The position numbers and the translations under genes were made by a program. A stretch of 64,000 nucleotides of DNA from Parerythrobacter_A sp963799315 (lineage in GTDB: Bacteria > Pseudomonadota > Alphaproteobacteria > Sphingomonadales > Sphingomonadaceae), in the NCBI GenBank assembly GCA_963799315.1, contig CAWCWP010000001.1:558001-622000 (forward strand), read 5' to 3'. Within the stretch, counting starts at the first letter, position 1, and the number at the start of each line of letters is the position of its first letter. Under the pieces are notes generated by a model. That model did no database searches and had not been told where the DNA came from. It was given only the letters and a program-made list of their open reading frames with translations. Positions 38,941-49,285 of the stretch are shown here, piece by piece.

Positions 38941-39837
38941 ATGGCAATTTCTGAGCGTCAACTTGAGGTTTGGTCGAATCAAGGTTCGACCCAGCAGTCT
39001 GCACTGACTTATCAGTCGATCAAACGTATCCTCGAGGATCCGCGCGCACCCTTTGCTAATCGCCAGTTTTCGATCTTTCTTCAGGGTTCGTATGGAAATG
39101 ATACCAATATTTATGCTGACAGCGACGTTGATCTCGTAATCTGTCTCAGATCGGTATATTACAGCGATACTAGCGGATTAGACCCATCAGAAAAGGCGCG
39201 ATATGAGGCCGCTAGGTCGCCGGCGAGCTATACTTTTTTGGATTTTAAGAGGGAAGTTTGCGCATGGCTCAGTGCGAACTATGGTGAAAACGTAACTTCG
39301 GGAAATAAGGCGATCTTGGTTCCGGGAAATGGAAATCGTCGGGACGCTGACGTGCTAGCATGCGTGGAACACCATGATTATTATACTTATCCTGACCAAG
39401 GAGCGCCAAAGTATCACGAAGGCATAGCTTTCTGGACCGATAACGGCGATAAAATCGTCAATTATCCAAAGCAACATCTTGCTAATTGTACTCAAAAAAA
39501 TGGTGATACGAGAACTCGCTTCAAACCGGACGTTCGCGTTCTCAAGAATATGAGAAACGCTGCGGTCGCCGAAGGAGTACTTCGTAAGGGTAAGAGTCCA
39601 TCATATTTTCTTGAAGGCATGCTCTACAACGTCCCAGCACAAATATTCGAACCGTCTCGTGTGGCTACATTCGAGAGAAGCTTCGTTTGGCTGGAAAATT
39701 GCAAGACCTCTGAACTTCTTTGTGCGAACGAAAGATTTTTCCTAGTACGTGATGGATTTCCGAATTGTTGGGATGCTGTTGACTTCCGAGATACCTTGGC
39801 AGCCTTGACGACATTTTGGCGACAAAGCTCTAGATGA
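38941..39837 (+). CDS. CD-NTase (cGAS/DncV-like nucleotidyltransferase) of a CBASS operon
   Basis: The 298-residue protein carries the nucleotidyltransferase signature QGSYGNDTNIYADSDVDLVI, with Gly49-Ser50 and the metal-binding Asp62 and Asp64. A third acidic residue lies in RRDADVLAC (Asp135 or Asp137). FKPDVRVLKNMRN fits the C-terminal helical core of the SMODS/OAS-like fold. It should make a cyclic oligonucleotide on phage infection to activate the adjacent patatin; the exact product cannot be read from sequence. AT-rich codon use marks it as acquired. No Cap2/Cap3 or TRIP13/HORMA genes are adjacent, so this is a type I layout. Confidence 0.9.
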   Translation: MAISERQLEVWSNQGSTQQSALTYQSIKRILEDPRAPFANRQFSIFLQGSYGNDTNIYADSDVDLVICLRSVYYSDTSGLDPSEKARYEAARSPASYTFLDFKREVCAWLSANYGENVTSGNKAILVPGNGNRRDADVLACVEHHDYYTYPDQGAPKYHEGIAFWTDNGDKIVNYPKQHLANCTQKNGDTRTRFKPDVRVLKNMRNAAVAEGVLRKGKSPSYFLEGMLYNVPAQIFEPSRVATFERSFVWLENCKTSELLCANERFFLVRDGFPNCWDAVDFRDTLAALTTFWRQSSR

Positions 39838-39847
39838 GTTCGGTAGA

Positions 39848-40738
39848 ATGACATTCGGCGTTTTTATGCATAAGGATGGGTCGATTTACGACGACATTCC
39901 CGAGGTGCATTACCAGTTTCCGAAAAGCTATCTTGGCCGCGCACAGCCGATGGTTGGCGACTGGATTGTCTATCGCGAGCCGGTCAAGCTTTCGAATTCA
40001 AAAGGCTTCTTTGCTGTCGCGAAGGTCGAGCGGATTATTCCTGATCCGGATGTGTCGGATCGCTATCGCGCGATTATCGAAGAAGGCAGCTATCTTCCGT
40101 TCGAGCCGACTGTTCCACATATCGTGGATGGCGAGCAGGTGGAGCGGGGTATTCTCAATGAGGCCGGCAATATCTCTGGCCGTGCCCAGGCTGCCGTGCG
40201 TCCGCTTTCGCCATCGGACTTTGCGCGCATCGTCGCGCTCGGCTTGCCGGAGGATGACACCTTACCCCGCGTCGACGAACCCGAGGGGGAGAACCGTGTG
40301 CGAGACCAGCAGATGCCGTTCGAAATTGAACGGCCTATCACGCAGTCACTCGTCAACCGACCCTTCCGTGACCGTGCCTTCCGTCGGGCCGTCATGCATG
40401 CCTACGATGGACGCTGTGCAGTGACCGGTTGGAAGCTGGTAAATGGCGGTGGGCGGCTGGAGGCGGAGGCAGCGCATATCCGTCCGGTCGAGCATGGCGG
40501 GCCGGACTTCATCCGCAACGGTCTGGCGCTGTCGGGTACGGCGCACTGGATGTTTGACCGGGGGCTGATTGGTCTGTCCGACGATCTCGATATTCTGATT
40601 TCGCGGCAGGTGAACGATCAGGCAAGCGTGGCTGGGATCGTCAATCCGTCAGGCAAGGCGTTGGCCCCTGCGCGCGACAGCGAACGACCGCATCCCGCCT
40701 TTCTGAAATGGCATCGCGAGCACTGTTACAAGCATTGA
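39848..40738 (+). CDS. HNH endonuclease with an uncharacterised N-terminal domain
   Basis: The 296-residue protein starts 10 bases after the CD-NTase stop. The C-terminal HNH motif is clear: YDGRCAVTGWKLVNGGG, His210 in AEAAHIRPVEHGG, Asn224 in RNGLALS and His233 in TAHWMFDRGL. The first 100 residues (VHYQFPKSYLGRAQPMVGDW, then RYRAIIEEGSYLPFEP) look beta-rich and are typical of stand-alone HNH nucleases of defence islands, but I cannot name the domain. No SAVED domain is present, so it is not a Cap5 effector. Its base composition is closer to the host than that of the two preceding genes. Confidence 0.85.
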   Translation: MTFGVFMHKDGSIYDDIPEVHYQFPKSYLGRAQPMVGDWIVYREPVKLSNSKGFFAVAKVERIIPDPDVSDRYRAIIEEGSYLPFEPTVPHIVDGEQVERGILNEAGNISGRAQAAVRPLSPSDFARIVALGLPEDDTLPRVDEPEGENRVRDQQMPFEIERPITQSLVNRPFRDRAFRRAVMHAYDGRCAVTGWKLVNGGGRLEAEAAHIRPVEHGGPDFIRNGLALSGTAHWMFDRGLIGLSDDLDILISRQVNDQASVAGIVNPSGKALAPARDSERPHPAFLKWHREHCYKH

Positions 40739-40964
40739 GGCGCAGGCGTTTCTCGCCGGAAACCGTTTTCCTACATCGCCCCGAACAGCTACCTCCAGCC
40801 CGCCACGCAAACCCGCACATTCCCGCCGTTTCGCGAAGGAAAAACTTTCCGCCCTTGACAGTGTAACACCCGGTCCATGTCTCCGCTTTCGACCCCTGCA
40901 CCCTCGCAAGTTCACACCCCGCCAAACCGGCCTACTAGCATCAACTACGTCAACTAAACCCGCG

Positions 40965-42230
40965 TCACCCCCGCACCTGACCGCTCCCGTGCACCAGGTA
41001 TTTCATCGTGGTCAGCTGCTCCAGCCCGACCGGGCCGCGGGCGTGGAGTTTGCCGGTGGCTATGCCGATCTCGGCGCCCATGCCGAATTCTCCGCCGTCC
41101 GCGAATTGCGTGCTGGCGTTGTGCATCACGATGGCGCTGTCGATCTGCGTCATGAAGCGGCGGGCGGCGGCGGTGTCCTGGGTTAGGATGGCGTCGGTGT
41201 GGCCGCTGGAATGGGCGGCGACCCAGGCGATGGCTTCGTCGAGGTCGGCGACCAGTTTTACCGAGACGACGGGGCCGAGATATTCGGTGTCCCAGTCCTC
41301 CGGCGCGGCGGGCACGATGCGCGGTTCGAGGGCGACGGCCTCCGCATCGCCGCGCATTTCGCATCCGGCGCCAAGCGCGTCGGCGAGGGCGGGGAGCAGG
41401 ACGGGGGCGATGGCGCGGTCGGCGACGATGCTCTCGGTCGCGCCGCACACGCCGGTGCGCCGCAGCTTGGCGTCGCGGATCACGGCGACGGCCTGCGCGA
41501 TGTCGGCGGCGGCGTGGACGTAGCTGTGGCAGTTGCCGTCGAGGTGCAGCAGCGTGGGCACGGTGGCGGTGTCGCGCACCAGCTCGACCAGTCCGCGCCC
41601 GCCGCGCGGGATGACGAGGTCGACGAAGCGGTCCGCCTTGAGCAGCGCGGCGACGGCTTCGCGCGCCGGAGTGGCGACGGCCTGCACCGCGTCTTCGGGC
41701 AGGCCCGCCTCGGCCAGTCCGGCGCGCATGGCGGCGACGATCCGGGCGGTGGAACGGCGGCTCTCGGACCCGCCGCGCAGGATGACGGCGTTGCCGGATT
41801 TGAGGCACAGCGCGCCCGCATCGGCGCCGACATTGGGGCGGGATTCGTAGACCATCCCGATCACGCCGATGGGCACCGCGACCCGCTCGATCCGCAAGCC
41901 GTTGGGTCGCTCGAACGTGGCGAGGGTGCGGCCGACCGGATCGGGCAGGGCGGCAATGGCGTCCAGCGCCGCCGCCATCGCTTCGACCCGTTCGGGGGTG
42001 AGGCGCAGGCGGTCGATAAAGCTGTCCGGGCGGGTATCGCCCAGCGCCGCGACATCCTCCGCATTGGCGGTGACGATGGCGTCGCTGTCGGCGCGCAGGG
42101 CAGCGGCGGCGGCGGACAGCGCGCTGTTCTTGCGCGCGGTGTCGGCGTTGGCGAGCAGCCGGGCGGCGGCGCGGGCGCGGGTGCCGAGATCGGCAATATG
42201 GGCGACGGGTTCGATGGCAGGAGGGGACAT
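40965..42230 (-). CDS. proA: Gamma-glutamyl phosphate reductase
   Basis: The intact 421-residue enzyme is the second step of proline synthesis from glutamate. It has PIGVIGMVYESRPNVGADAGAL, KSGNAVILRGGSES, VPTLLHLDGNCHSYV, the catalytic Cys in RRTGVCGATESI and GEFGMGAEIGIATGKLHARGP. It is transcribed towards the CBASS operon, with about 226 bases between the stop codons in which I see no gene or clear terminator. proB is not in the window. Confidence 0.97.
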   Translation of the reverse strand: MSPPAIEPVAHIADLGTRARAAARLLANADTARKNSALSAAAAALRADSDAIVTANAEDVAALGDTRPDSFIDRLRLTPERVEAMAAALDAIAALPDPVGRTLATFERPNGLRIERVAVPIGVIGMVYESRPNVGADAGALCLKSGNAVILRGGSESRRSTARIVAAMRAGLAEAGLPEDAVQAVATPAREAVAALLKADRFVDLVIPRGGRGLVELVRDTATVPTLLHLDGNCHSYVHAAADIAQAVAVIRDAKLRRTGVCGATESIVADRAIAPVLLPALADALGAGCEMRGDAEAVALEPRIVPAAPEDWDTEYLGPVVSVKLVADLDEAIAWVAAHSSGHTDAILTQDTAAARRFMTQIDSAIVMHNASTQFADGGEFGMGAEIGIATGKLHARGPVGLEQLTTMKYLVHGSGQVRG

Positions 42231-42309
42231 GCGCGCAAACCTACGGCCAAACGCAGGCCTTGCGCAACTTCACTTGGCGTTCAGCGCGCCGCGACCTATA
42301 GCATCGGCC

Positions 42310-43096
42310 ATGAACACGATCGCCAAGACCACGCTCGCCGCCTGCGCCGCAACACTTACCCTCACCGCCTGCGCCGGCGGGGGTGGCGGACCGGCCGACA
42401 CCGCCTATGTCGCGCGCGATGTGGAGTCGCTGTATAGCGAGGCGAAGCGCCGGCTGGACCAGGGCAATGCGCCCGTCGCCGCCGCGCTGTTCGACGAGGT
42501 GGAGCGCCAGCATCCCTACAGCCCGTGGGCCCGCCGTGCGCAGCTGATGAGTGCCTTCGCCTATTACACGGCGCGCGATTACAACAAGGCGATCCAGAGC
42601 AGCCAGCGGTTCCTCTCGATCCATCCCGGCAACAAGGATGCGCCCTACGCCTATTACCTGATCGCGCTGAGCTATTACGAGCAGATCAGCGACGTGACGC
42701 GCGACCAGAAGATCACCGAGCAGGCGATGGTTGCCCTGCGCGAAGTGAACCGCCGTTTTCCGACCAGCGAATATGCTTCCGACGCGCGGCTGAAGCTGGA
42801 CCTGGTGAACGATCACCTTGCGGGCAAGGAGATGGAAATCGGGCGCTATTACCAGCGGTCGGGTCGCTGGCTGGCGGCGCAGATCCGGTTCCAGAACGTG
42901 GTCGAGACGTTCCAGACCACCAGCCATACGCCGGAGGCGCTGTATCGCCTGACCGAAGTCGAGCCTGGCGCTCGGCATTCCGACCGAGGCGAAGAAGTAC
43001 GCCGCCGTGCTGGGTAGCAATTATCCCGGCAATGAATGGTACGAAAAGGCATACGAGCTGGTGCAGGACGAGGCACCGGGGCTGGCTGCGCTGTAG
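42310..43096 (+). CDS. bamD: Outer-membrane assembly lipoprotein BamD (frameshifted)
   Basis: The N-terminus MNTIAKTTLAACAATLTLTA-C has a lipobox (LTAC), so the protein is anchored to the outer membrane from the periplasm. TPR-like repeats follow: LYSEAKRRLDQGNAPVAAAL, VERQHPYSPWARRAQLMSAF and FLSIHPGNKDAPYAYYLIAL. A +1 near 42962 shifts the frame after YRLTEV; the other frame continues LALGIPTEAKKYAAVLG to AL at 43093. Corrected length is 261 residues. BamD is an essential BAM subunit, so the shift is probably an error. recN follows, as in many alphaproteobacteria. Confidence 0.95.
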
Positions 43097-43162
43097 GCAG
43101 TATGTTGTATCGCCGCCGGGCGTGACGCGCGCGGAGCGATGCGATAGAGGGTGGCGGCCACC

Positions 43163-44830
43163 ATGCTGACCCATCTTTCCATCCGAAACATCGTATTGAT
43201 CGAGGCGCTCGACCTGGATTTCGCAGGCGGGCTGGGCGTGCTGACGGGCGAGACCGGGGCGGGTAAATCGATCCTGCTCGATGCGCTGGGGCTGGTGCTG
43301 GGCAATCGCGCCGATAGCGGGCTGGTGCGCGCGGGTGCGGACAAGGCCAGCGTTACCGCAGCGTTCGAATTCGCCACGCCGCCTGCTGCGTCTGGCCACG
43401 ATACTGGACGACGCCGATATCGAAGCGGAACCGGGCGAGCCGCTGCTGATCCGCCGCCAGCTCAAGGCGGATGGCGGGTCCAAGGCGTTCGTGAACGACC
43501 AGCCGGTCGGCGTGGCGCTGCTGCGCGAAATGGCGGGCGTGCTGGTGGAACTGCACGGACAGCATGATGATCGCGGGCTGGTCAATCCGCGCGGGCACCG
43601 GATGCTGCTGGATCGCTATGCCGGGGCGGATGGTGGCAGCGATTGCACCGGCCTGGACGAAGTGGCGCGATGCGCGCGAAGCGCTGGCCGAGGCGCAGGA
43701 CGCTATTGCGCAGGCGAAGGACGACCAGGACTTGCTGCTCGCGCATCTGGCTGAACTGAATGCGCTGGCCCCCGAAGAGGGCGAGGAAGCGCAGCTGGCG
43801 ACAGTGCGTGCCGACATGCAGAAGGGCGAGAAGCTGGCGGGCGATCTGGAGGAGTTGCGCATGGTCTGGGACGGGTCGAACTCGCCGCTGGCCCTGTTAC
43901 GGTCGGCGGCGCGCAGGCTCGACCGGATAGGCGGGGAGCATCCGTTGCTGGCCGAGGCGCTGGCATCGCTGGACCGCGCGGTGATCGAGGCGGGCGAAGC
44001 GGAGGACAAGCTGCAGGCCGCCGCCGATGCGCTGATCCACGACCCCGCCGCGCTGGAGAATGCGGAGACGCGGCTGTTCGAATTGCGCGCGCTGGCTCGC
44101 AAGCATCGCTGCGAGGTCGATGACCTGCCCGAACGGATGCGCGAAATGCGCGCCTCGCTGGACGCCATCGAAAGCGGCGAGGTCGAGCTGGATGCGCTTG
44201 CGCGATGCAACGAAGGAGGCGGCGCTGGCCTATCGCGCGGCGGCGGAGAAGCTGCATGCGAAACGGGCGGCGGCGGCGAAGCGGCTGGACAAGGCGGTGG
44301 CGAAGGAGCTTGCGCCGCTGAAGCTGGATGCCGCGCGGTTCCGCACCGATATCGCGGTACTGCCGGAGGATCGCTGGGGCGCGCACGGGCAGGATGCGGT
44401 GGAGTTCCTGATCGCGACCAATCCGGGCGCGGACTTCGCGCCGCTCGGCAAGATCGCCAGCGGCGGCGAGCTGTCGCGCTTTATCCTGGCGCTGAAGGTG
44501 GCGCTGGCCGAGCAGGGCGGGGCGGCGACGGTGATCTTCGACGAGATCGACCGCGGTGTCGGCGGGGCGGTGGCCAGCGCCATCGGCGAACGACTGGCGC
44601 GGCTGGCGGATGGCGGGCAGTTGCTGGCCGTCACGCACAGCCCGCAAGTCGCGGCGCGCGGCACGGTGCACTACCGCATCGCCAAGGCGCAGACGGGCAC
44701 GGTGACGAAGACGGGCGTGGTGCGGTTGGACGATGCTGCGCGGCAGGAAGAAATCGCGCGGATGCTGAGCGGAGCGGAGGTTACGCCAGAAGCAAGGGCG
44801 CAGGCGGATCGGTTGCTGGAGGGGGTCTAG
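43163..44830 (+). CDS. recN: DNA repair protein RecN (three frameshifts)
   Basis: The SMC-like ATPase begins MLTHLSIRNIVLIEALDLDF with Walker A GETGAGKS at residues 29-36. +1 shifts occur near 43380, 43660 and 44205. Between them the frames give LLIRRQLKADGGSKAFVNDQ, LVELHGQHDD (Q-loop region), a long coiled-coil, and finally FLIATNPGADFAPLGKIASGGELSR (signature), TVIFDEIDRGVGG (Walker B) and LLAVTHSPQVAA. Three inserted bases leave total length in register, about 555 residues. RecN acts in double-strand-break repair. Confidence 0.94.
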
Positions 44831-44887
44831 GGTGGTTCAGGATGCGCACCACCCCCAACCCCCTCCTCTGAAGAAGAGGGGGCTTAA

Positions 44888-46932
44888 GTGGACGAAGCAG
44901 ACGCCGCCAACGAACTCATGCGGCTGGCGCGGCAGATCGCGAAGCATGACCGGCTCTATCACACCGACGACGCGCCCGAAATTACCGACCAGGAATACGA
45001 TGCACTGGTACGGCGCAATGCGGAGCTGGAGGCGGCATTTCCGGATCTGGTGCGGGCGGACTCGCCCTCGCGGAGGGTCGGCAATGACGTGGCAGCCTCG
45101 CCGCTGGGCAAGGTGATGCATGCGATGCGGATGCTCAGCCTCGACAATGCCTTCAACGATGAGGAAATCGCCGAGTTCGTGGCGCGGGTGCGGCGGTTTC
45201 TCAGCCTGGCGGAGGACGAGGCGATAGCCTTCGCCGCCGAGGACAAGATCGACGGGCTGTCATGCTCGCTGCGTTACGAGGACGGCAAGCTGGTGCGCGC
45301 CGCGACGCGCGGCGACGGGCAGGTGGGCGAGGATGTGACCCCGAACATCGCGCATGTGCCCGATGTGCCGCAGACCATCGATGGCGCGCCCGACGTGTTC
45401 GAGGTGCGTGGCGAGATTTATATGGAGCGCGCGGCTTTTGCTGCGCTGAATGCGGCGCAGGCAGGCGGCGGGCGACAAGCTGTTCGCCAATCCGCGCAAT
45501 GCCGCCGCCGGGTCGCTGCGCCAGAAGGATGCGGGCGTTACGGCCAAGCGCCCGCTGCGGTTCTGGGCGCATGGCTGGGGGGAGGCGAGCGCGGTGCCGG
45601 GCGATACGCAAGCATGAGGTGCTGGCGCAGATCGCGGCGTGGGGCTTTCCGGTGTCACCGCTGCTGGCGCGGGTGGACGGGCTGGACGCGATGCTTTCGC
45701 ATTACCAGCAGATTGCCGAACAACGCGACGCATTGCCCTATGAAATCGACGGCGTCGTCTACAAGGTGGACCGGCTCGACTGGCAGCGGCGGCTGGGCTT
45801 CGTGGCGAAGGCACCGCGCTGGGCCATCGCGCGCAAGTTTCCGGCGGAGCAGGCCGAAACCACGCTGGAAGCCATCGACATCCAGGTCGGGCGCACCGGC
45901 AAGCTGACGCCGGTGGGGCGGCTTGCCCCGGTGCTGGTCGGCGGCGTGACGGTCACCAATGTGACGCTGCACAACCGCGACGAAATTGCGCGGCTTGGCG
46001 TGCGCCCCGGCGACCGCGTGCTGGTCCAGCGGGCGGGCGATGTGATCCCGCAAGTGGTCGAAAACCTGACCCCCGATGCGAAGCGCGACGCTTACGATTT
46101 CCCCGACCACTGCCCGGTCTGCAAAAGCGAAGCGGTGGCGGGCGAAGGCGAGGTCGATGTGCGCTGCACCGGCGGTCTGGTTTGCCCGGCGCAGCTGACC
46201 GAGCGGCTGAAGCATTTCGTCAGCCGCAAGGCGCTGGATATCGACGGGCTGGGGGCCAAGACCATCGACCAGTTCTTTGCGCTGGGCTGGCTGAAAAGCC
46301 CCGCCGATATCTATCGTTTGAAGGACCGCCGCGACGATATTCTGGCGCTGGACGGCTGGAAGGAAACGTCGGTCGACAATCTGCTCGACAGCATCGCGGC
46401 AAAGCGCGCGCCCGATGCGGCGCGGTTGCTGTTCGGGCTGGGTATTCGCCATGTCGGCGCGGTTACGGCGCGCGATCTGCTGCGGCATTTCCGCACCTTC
46501 CCGATGCTGCGCGAGGCCGTTGCGCGGGCGGATGACGAGGAAGCGGCATCGCGAGATCACCAATATCGACGGCGTCGGCAGCGTGGTGTTGGATGCCTTG
46601 CGCGATTTCTTCCACGAACCGCACAATGTCGCGGTGTGGGACGATCTGCTCTCGCAAGTTTCGTCCGCCCGACTACATCGTCGAAACCCGCGACAGCCCC
46701 ATTGCGGGCAAGATCGTCGTTTTCACCGGCAAGCTGGAACAGGTGAGCCGCGACGAAGCCAAGGCGCAGGCCGAACGGCTGGGCGCGAAAGCGGGCAGCG
46801 CGATCAGCGCGCAAGACCGACCTGCTGGTCGCCGGACCGGGTGCGGGGAGCAAGCTGGCGAAAGCGGAAAAGTTGGGGATCGAGACGATCGATGAAGCCG
46901 CCTGGATTGCGTTGGTCGCCAACGCGGACTGA
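44888..46932 (+). CDS. ligA: NAD-dependent DNA ligase (five frameshifts)
   Basis: The GTG start at 44888 gives an N-terminal Ia domain (IAKHDRLYHTDDAPEITDQEYD). The adenylation site AEDKIDGLS has Lys120. The OB fold (GRTGKLTPVGRLAPVLVGGV), a Cys4 zinc finger (DHCPVCKSEA, VRCTGGLVCPAQ), helix-hairpin-helix repeats and a C-terminal BRCT domain (GKIVVFTGKLEQVSRDEA) follow. +1 shifts fall near 45475, 45605, 46550, 46665 and 46810; the restored product has 679 residues, normal for LigA. Five shifts in an essential replication enzyme are strong evidence of sequence errors. Confidence 0.96.
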
Positions 46933-46941
46933 CGCCGGACC

Positions 46942-47613
46942 CTAATCGTTCGGCATCAGGTGTATTTCGCGCACGCCACTTGTTTCCGGCTGGCCCAGCG
47001 CGAATATCACTGCGTTGGCGACATCGTCGGCTTGCAGTTTGGAAGGCTTCGGCTCGTCGAAAAACGGGGTATCGACCATGCCGGGCGAAATCACGGTGCA
47101 GCGTCCGTTCCATTCGCGCATTTCCTCCGCCAGATTGCCCGCAAAGCCGTGCACGAACCATTTGGTCGCGCTGTAGATCGAGCCCTTGAAATGCTCGCGT
47201 CCTGCCTTCGACCCGGTCACCACGAAATGCCCCTTGGTCTTGCGCAGTTCGGGCAAGGTCGCGTGGGCCGTATAGAGCACGCCCATAATGTTGAGGTGGA
47301 TCATGTCGTGCCATTCTTCGGGATCGCCCTTTTCCACACCAGCCGCATTCACGCCCGTACCGGCATTGGCGAACACCGCGTCGAGGGCGCCAAAATGGTC
47401 GACAGCCTTGCCGACGGCATCGTTAAGCGCAGAGCGGTCCGTGACGTCGCAGGGAAGCGCTAGCGCCGCGTCGCCGATCTCTCCGGCAAGACTGTCCAGC
47501 TTGTCTTCGGAGCGGGCGAGCAGGGCGACGTTCCATCCGGCATCGACGGCGGCATGGGCGGTTGCCGCGCCGATACCGGTGGATGCGCCGGTGACGAGAA
47601 GGGTTTTGGACAT
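46942..47613 (-). CDS. SDR family oxidoreductase
   Basis: The intact 223-residue classical SDR shows TLLVTGASTGIGAATA (cofactor binding), DAVFANAGTG and a catalytic YSATKW near residue 147, then ISPGMVDTPFF. The ending GVREIHLMPND resembles SDRs of the clan that includes serine and 3-hydroxy acid dehydrogenases. Substrate is not inferable. It converges with ligA, the stop codons lying 9 bases apart. Confidence 0.88.
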   Translation of the reverse strand: MSKTLLVTGASTGIGAATAHAAVDAGWNVALLARSEDKLDSLAGEIGDAALALPCDVTDRSALNDAVGKAVDHFGALDAVFANAGTGVNAAGVEKGDPEEWHDMIHLNIMGVLYTAHATLPELRKTKGHFVVTGSKAGREHFKGSIYSATKWFVHGFAGNLAEEMREWNGRCTVISPGMVDTPFFDEPKPSKLQADDVANAVIFALGQPETSGVREIHLMPND

Positions 47614-47705
47614 GGTCGGGGCTTTCGCTGGCTTGGCGCGGTGTTCGCGCAGGGGTCTGCAATATCAAAGCGACCGGACCGGGAGTGTTCCGATAGAGCG
47701 TGTGC

Positions 47706-48377
47706 TCAGTCCGCGCGCGGTACCCATTTCATCACGCCGCCGGGGAAGGGTGTCCACCAGCCTGTTTCGACGCCTGCGCCAGCCAGCCGGTCGGCAGTCC
47801 ACTGGTTGCAGCTATTGCCGAGATGGTAGGTGCCGCGCGCGGTGTAGAAAACGTCGTACTCCGCATATCCTGCATATAGCTTCCGGTCGGCAGGCGCGGC
47901 GATCTGTCGCTCGATGTCGGCCACCAGCCGCGCATATTCGGCGGGGCGCAGCACCAGCTCGCGATGGTGTTCGCCCGGTGCGGGGCGGATGTAATGCGCG
48001 ACATGCAGCAGGCCCTCGCTGCCGATTGCGGCGCGCAGGGCGCTGGTGAGCTTCAGGTCGCCCCATGTCGGCGTTTCGAGAAAGACTGCCCGCTCGCCCC
48101 AGCTTACCGAGATATGGGTATATGGCGCATCGGGCGCGGCGAGATCGCTGGCCGGAAACCGGTCGCGCCAGTCGTGCTGCGACGTGACCAAAGGCATGAC
48201 GATCGCGGTATGGATGCCGTTGGTCTCGACCATGATCGTCACGCCGTCGTCCGGTGCTTCCCACCCGGCATTGCGCGGTATGGCGGACCCGATCCACGCG
48301 ACCAGCATGAAAACACCGACCGCCAGCGAGAACCAGGCAAACGCCTTGCCCGCTATACGCGCGGCGGTCTGCATCAT
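47706..48377 (-). CDS. TIGR02117/DUF2459 family protein
   Basis: The 223-residue protein has one N-terminal membrane segment (about residues 10-30, AFAWFSLAVGVFMLVAWIGS). A periplasmic domain follows with VETNGIHTAIVMPLV, ISVSWGERAVFLETPTWGDLK, and a C-terminal GTYHLGNSCNQWTADRLAGAGV. NSCN-W resembles the Cys-containing motif of this family of unknown function. ATG 48377 overlaps the prmA stop (ATGA); an ATG eight codons upstream would lie inside prmA. Translationally coupled to prmA. Confidence 0.83.
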   Translation of the reverse strand: MMQTAARIAGKAFAWFSLAVGVFMLVAWIGSAIPRNAGWEAPDDGVTIMVETNGIHTAIVMPLVTSQHDWRDRFPASDLAAPDAPYTHISVSWGERAVFLETPTWGDLKLTSALRAAIGSEGLLHVAHYIRPAPGEHHRELVLRPAEYARLVADIERQIAAPADRKLYAGYAEYDVFYTARGTYHLGNSCNQWTADRLAGAGVETGWWTPFPGGVMKWVPRAD

Positions 48378-49285
48378 GGCAGCCGACGCCGCCGTAGCCA
48401 CAGAATCGACCAGTCGCCCCGCACCAGCCGCGCGGCAAGCCGAAACCCGGCGGCGCGATAGGCGGCACGCACCGCTGGCTCCTGCGTTTCAAGCAGCCCC
48501 GCCAGCAGGACCGAGCCACCGGGCGTGGTAATGTCGGCGAAGTCGCGGGCAAGCTCCTGCAACGGACCGGCGAGGATATTGGCGATGACCAAATCGTAAG
48601 GTCCGCGCGTTGCGATCAGCGGATGCGCCACGCCGGGTGCGACCACCATCGTCAGCGCATTGCGACCGTCGCCCGCTGCCACCCCGTTTGCAGCGGCATT
48701 CTCCAGCACGACGGGCGCGCACACCGCGTCGATGTCGCTCGCGGTGCAGCGAAGACCGGGCCATAAATGCATCGCTGCAAAGGCCAGCACCCCGGTGCCC
48801 GTACCCACATCGATGGCGTCGCGCGCAATCACGCCACTGCGCCGCATCGCCGCCAGCATTTCAAGGCAGCCCGCCGTCGTTTCGTGGTGCCCGGTGCCAA
48901 AGGCCTGGCTGGCAGGGATCACGAAATCGCGCACGCCGGGATCGGTGCAGGGCGGGTGGTCCGGCGTGCGGACATGAAAGGGGCCGGCGCGCACCGGAGC
49001 CATACCTTGCTGGCTCAGGGTGACCCAGTCGGTATCGGGCAGGCGCTGTGAGCTGATCGCGGGCGGCATGCCGACGAACAGAGCGGCAAAGGCGGCTTTC
49101 TCCGCGCGGGTGGGGCGATGCGGGACATAGGCTTCCAGCACCCAGTCGTCGGGCGTCTCGGCGCTCGCCTCGCGCCCGGTCAGGACGATAGCCGGGTTCC
49201 AGTCGACCGCGTCCTCATGCCGCACCAGCGCGTCTTCGACGGCCTGCTTTCCGGCATGGGCGATCAAGGTCCAGGTCGCGCTCAA
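48374..49285 (-). CDS. prmA: Ribosomal protein L11 methyltransferase
   Basis: The 303-residue SAM methyltransferase has the PrmA signature VIPASQAFGTGHHETTAGCLEML, then DVGTGTGVLAFAA (SAM binding), ASDIDAVCAPVVLENAAANG and LVIANILAGPLQELA. The start is TTG at 49285, overlapping the stop codon of the upstream beta-lactamase-like gene (TTGA). The open frame reaches further upstream only as a shadow of that gene. It ends ATGA-coupled to the DUF2459 gene, making a four-gene run of overlapping starts and stops from 50894 down to 47706. Confidence 0.92.
   Translation of the reverse strand: MSATWTLIAHAGKQAVEDALVRHEDAVDWNPAIVLTGREASAETPDDWVLEAYVPHRPTRAEKAAFAALFVGMPPAISSQRLPDTDWVTLSQQGMAPVRAGPFHVRTPDHPPCTDPGVRDFVIPASQAFGTGHHETTAGCLEMLAAMRRSGVIARDAIDVGTGTGVLAFAAMHLWPGLRCTASDIDAVCAPVVLENAAANGVAAGDGRNALTMVVAPGVAHPLIATRGPYDLVIANILAGPLQELARDFADITTPGGSVLLAGLLETQEPAVRAAYRAAGFRLAARLVRGDWSILWLRRRRLP

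Noticed and set aside
39848..40738. HNH protein as a Cap5-type CBASS effector
   Set aside because: Cap5 has HNH at the N-terminus and SAVED at the C-terminus. Here HNH is C-terminal and no SAVED-like region is visible.
40739..40964. Attachment site or right boundary of the defence island
   Set aside because: I looked for direct repeats shared with the lepA-patatin junction and saw none. No tRNA gene or integrase is nearby.
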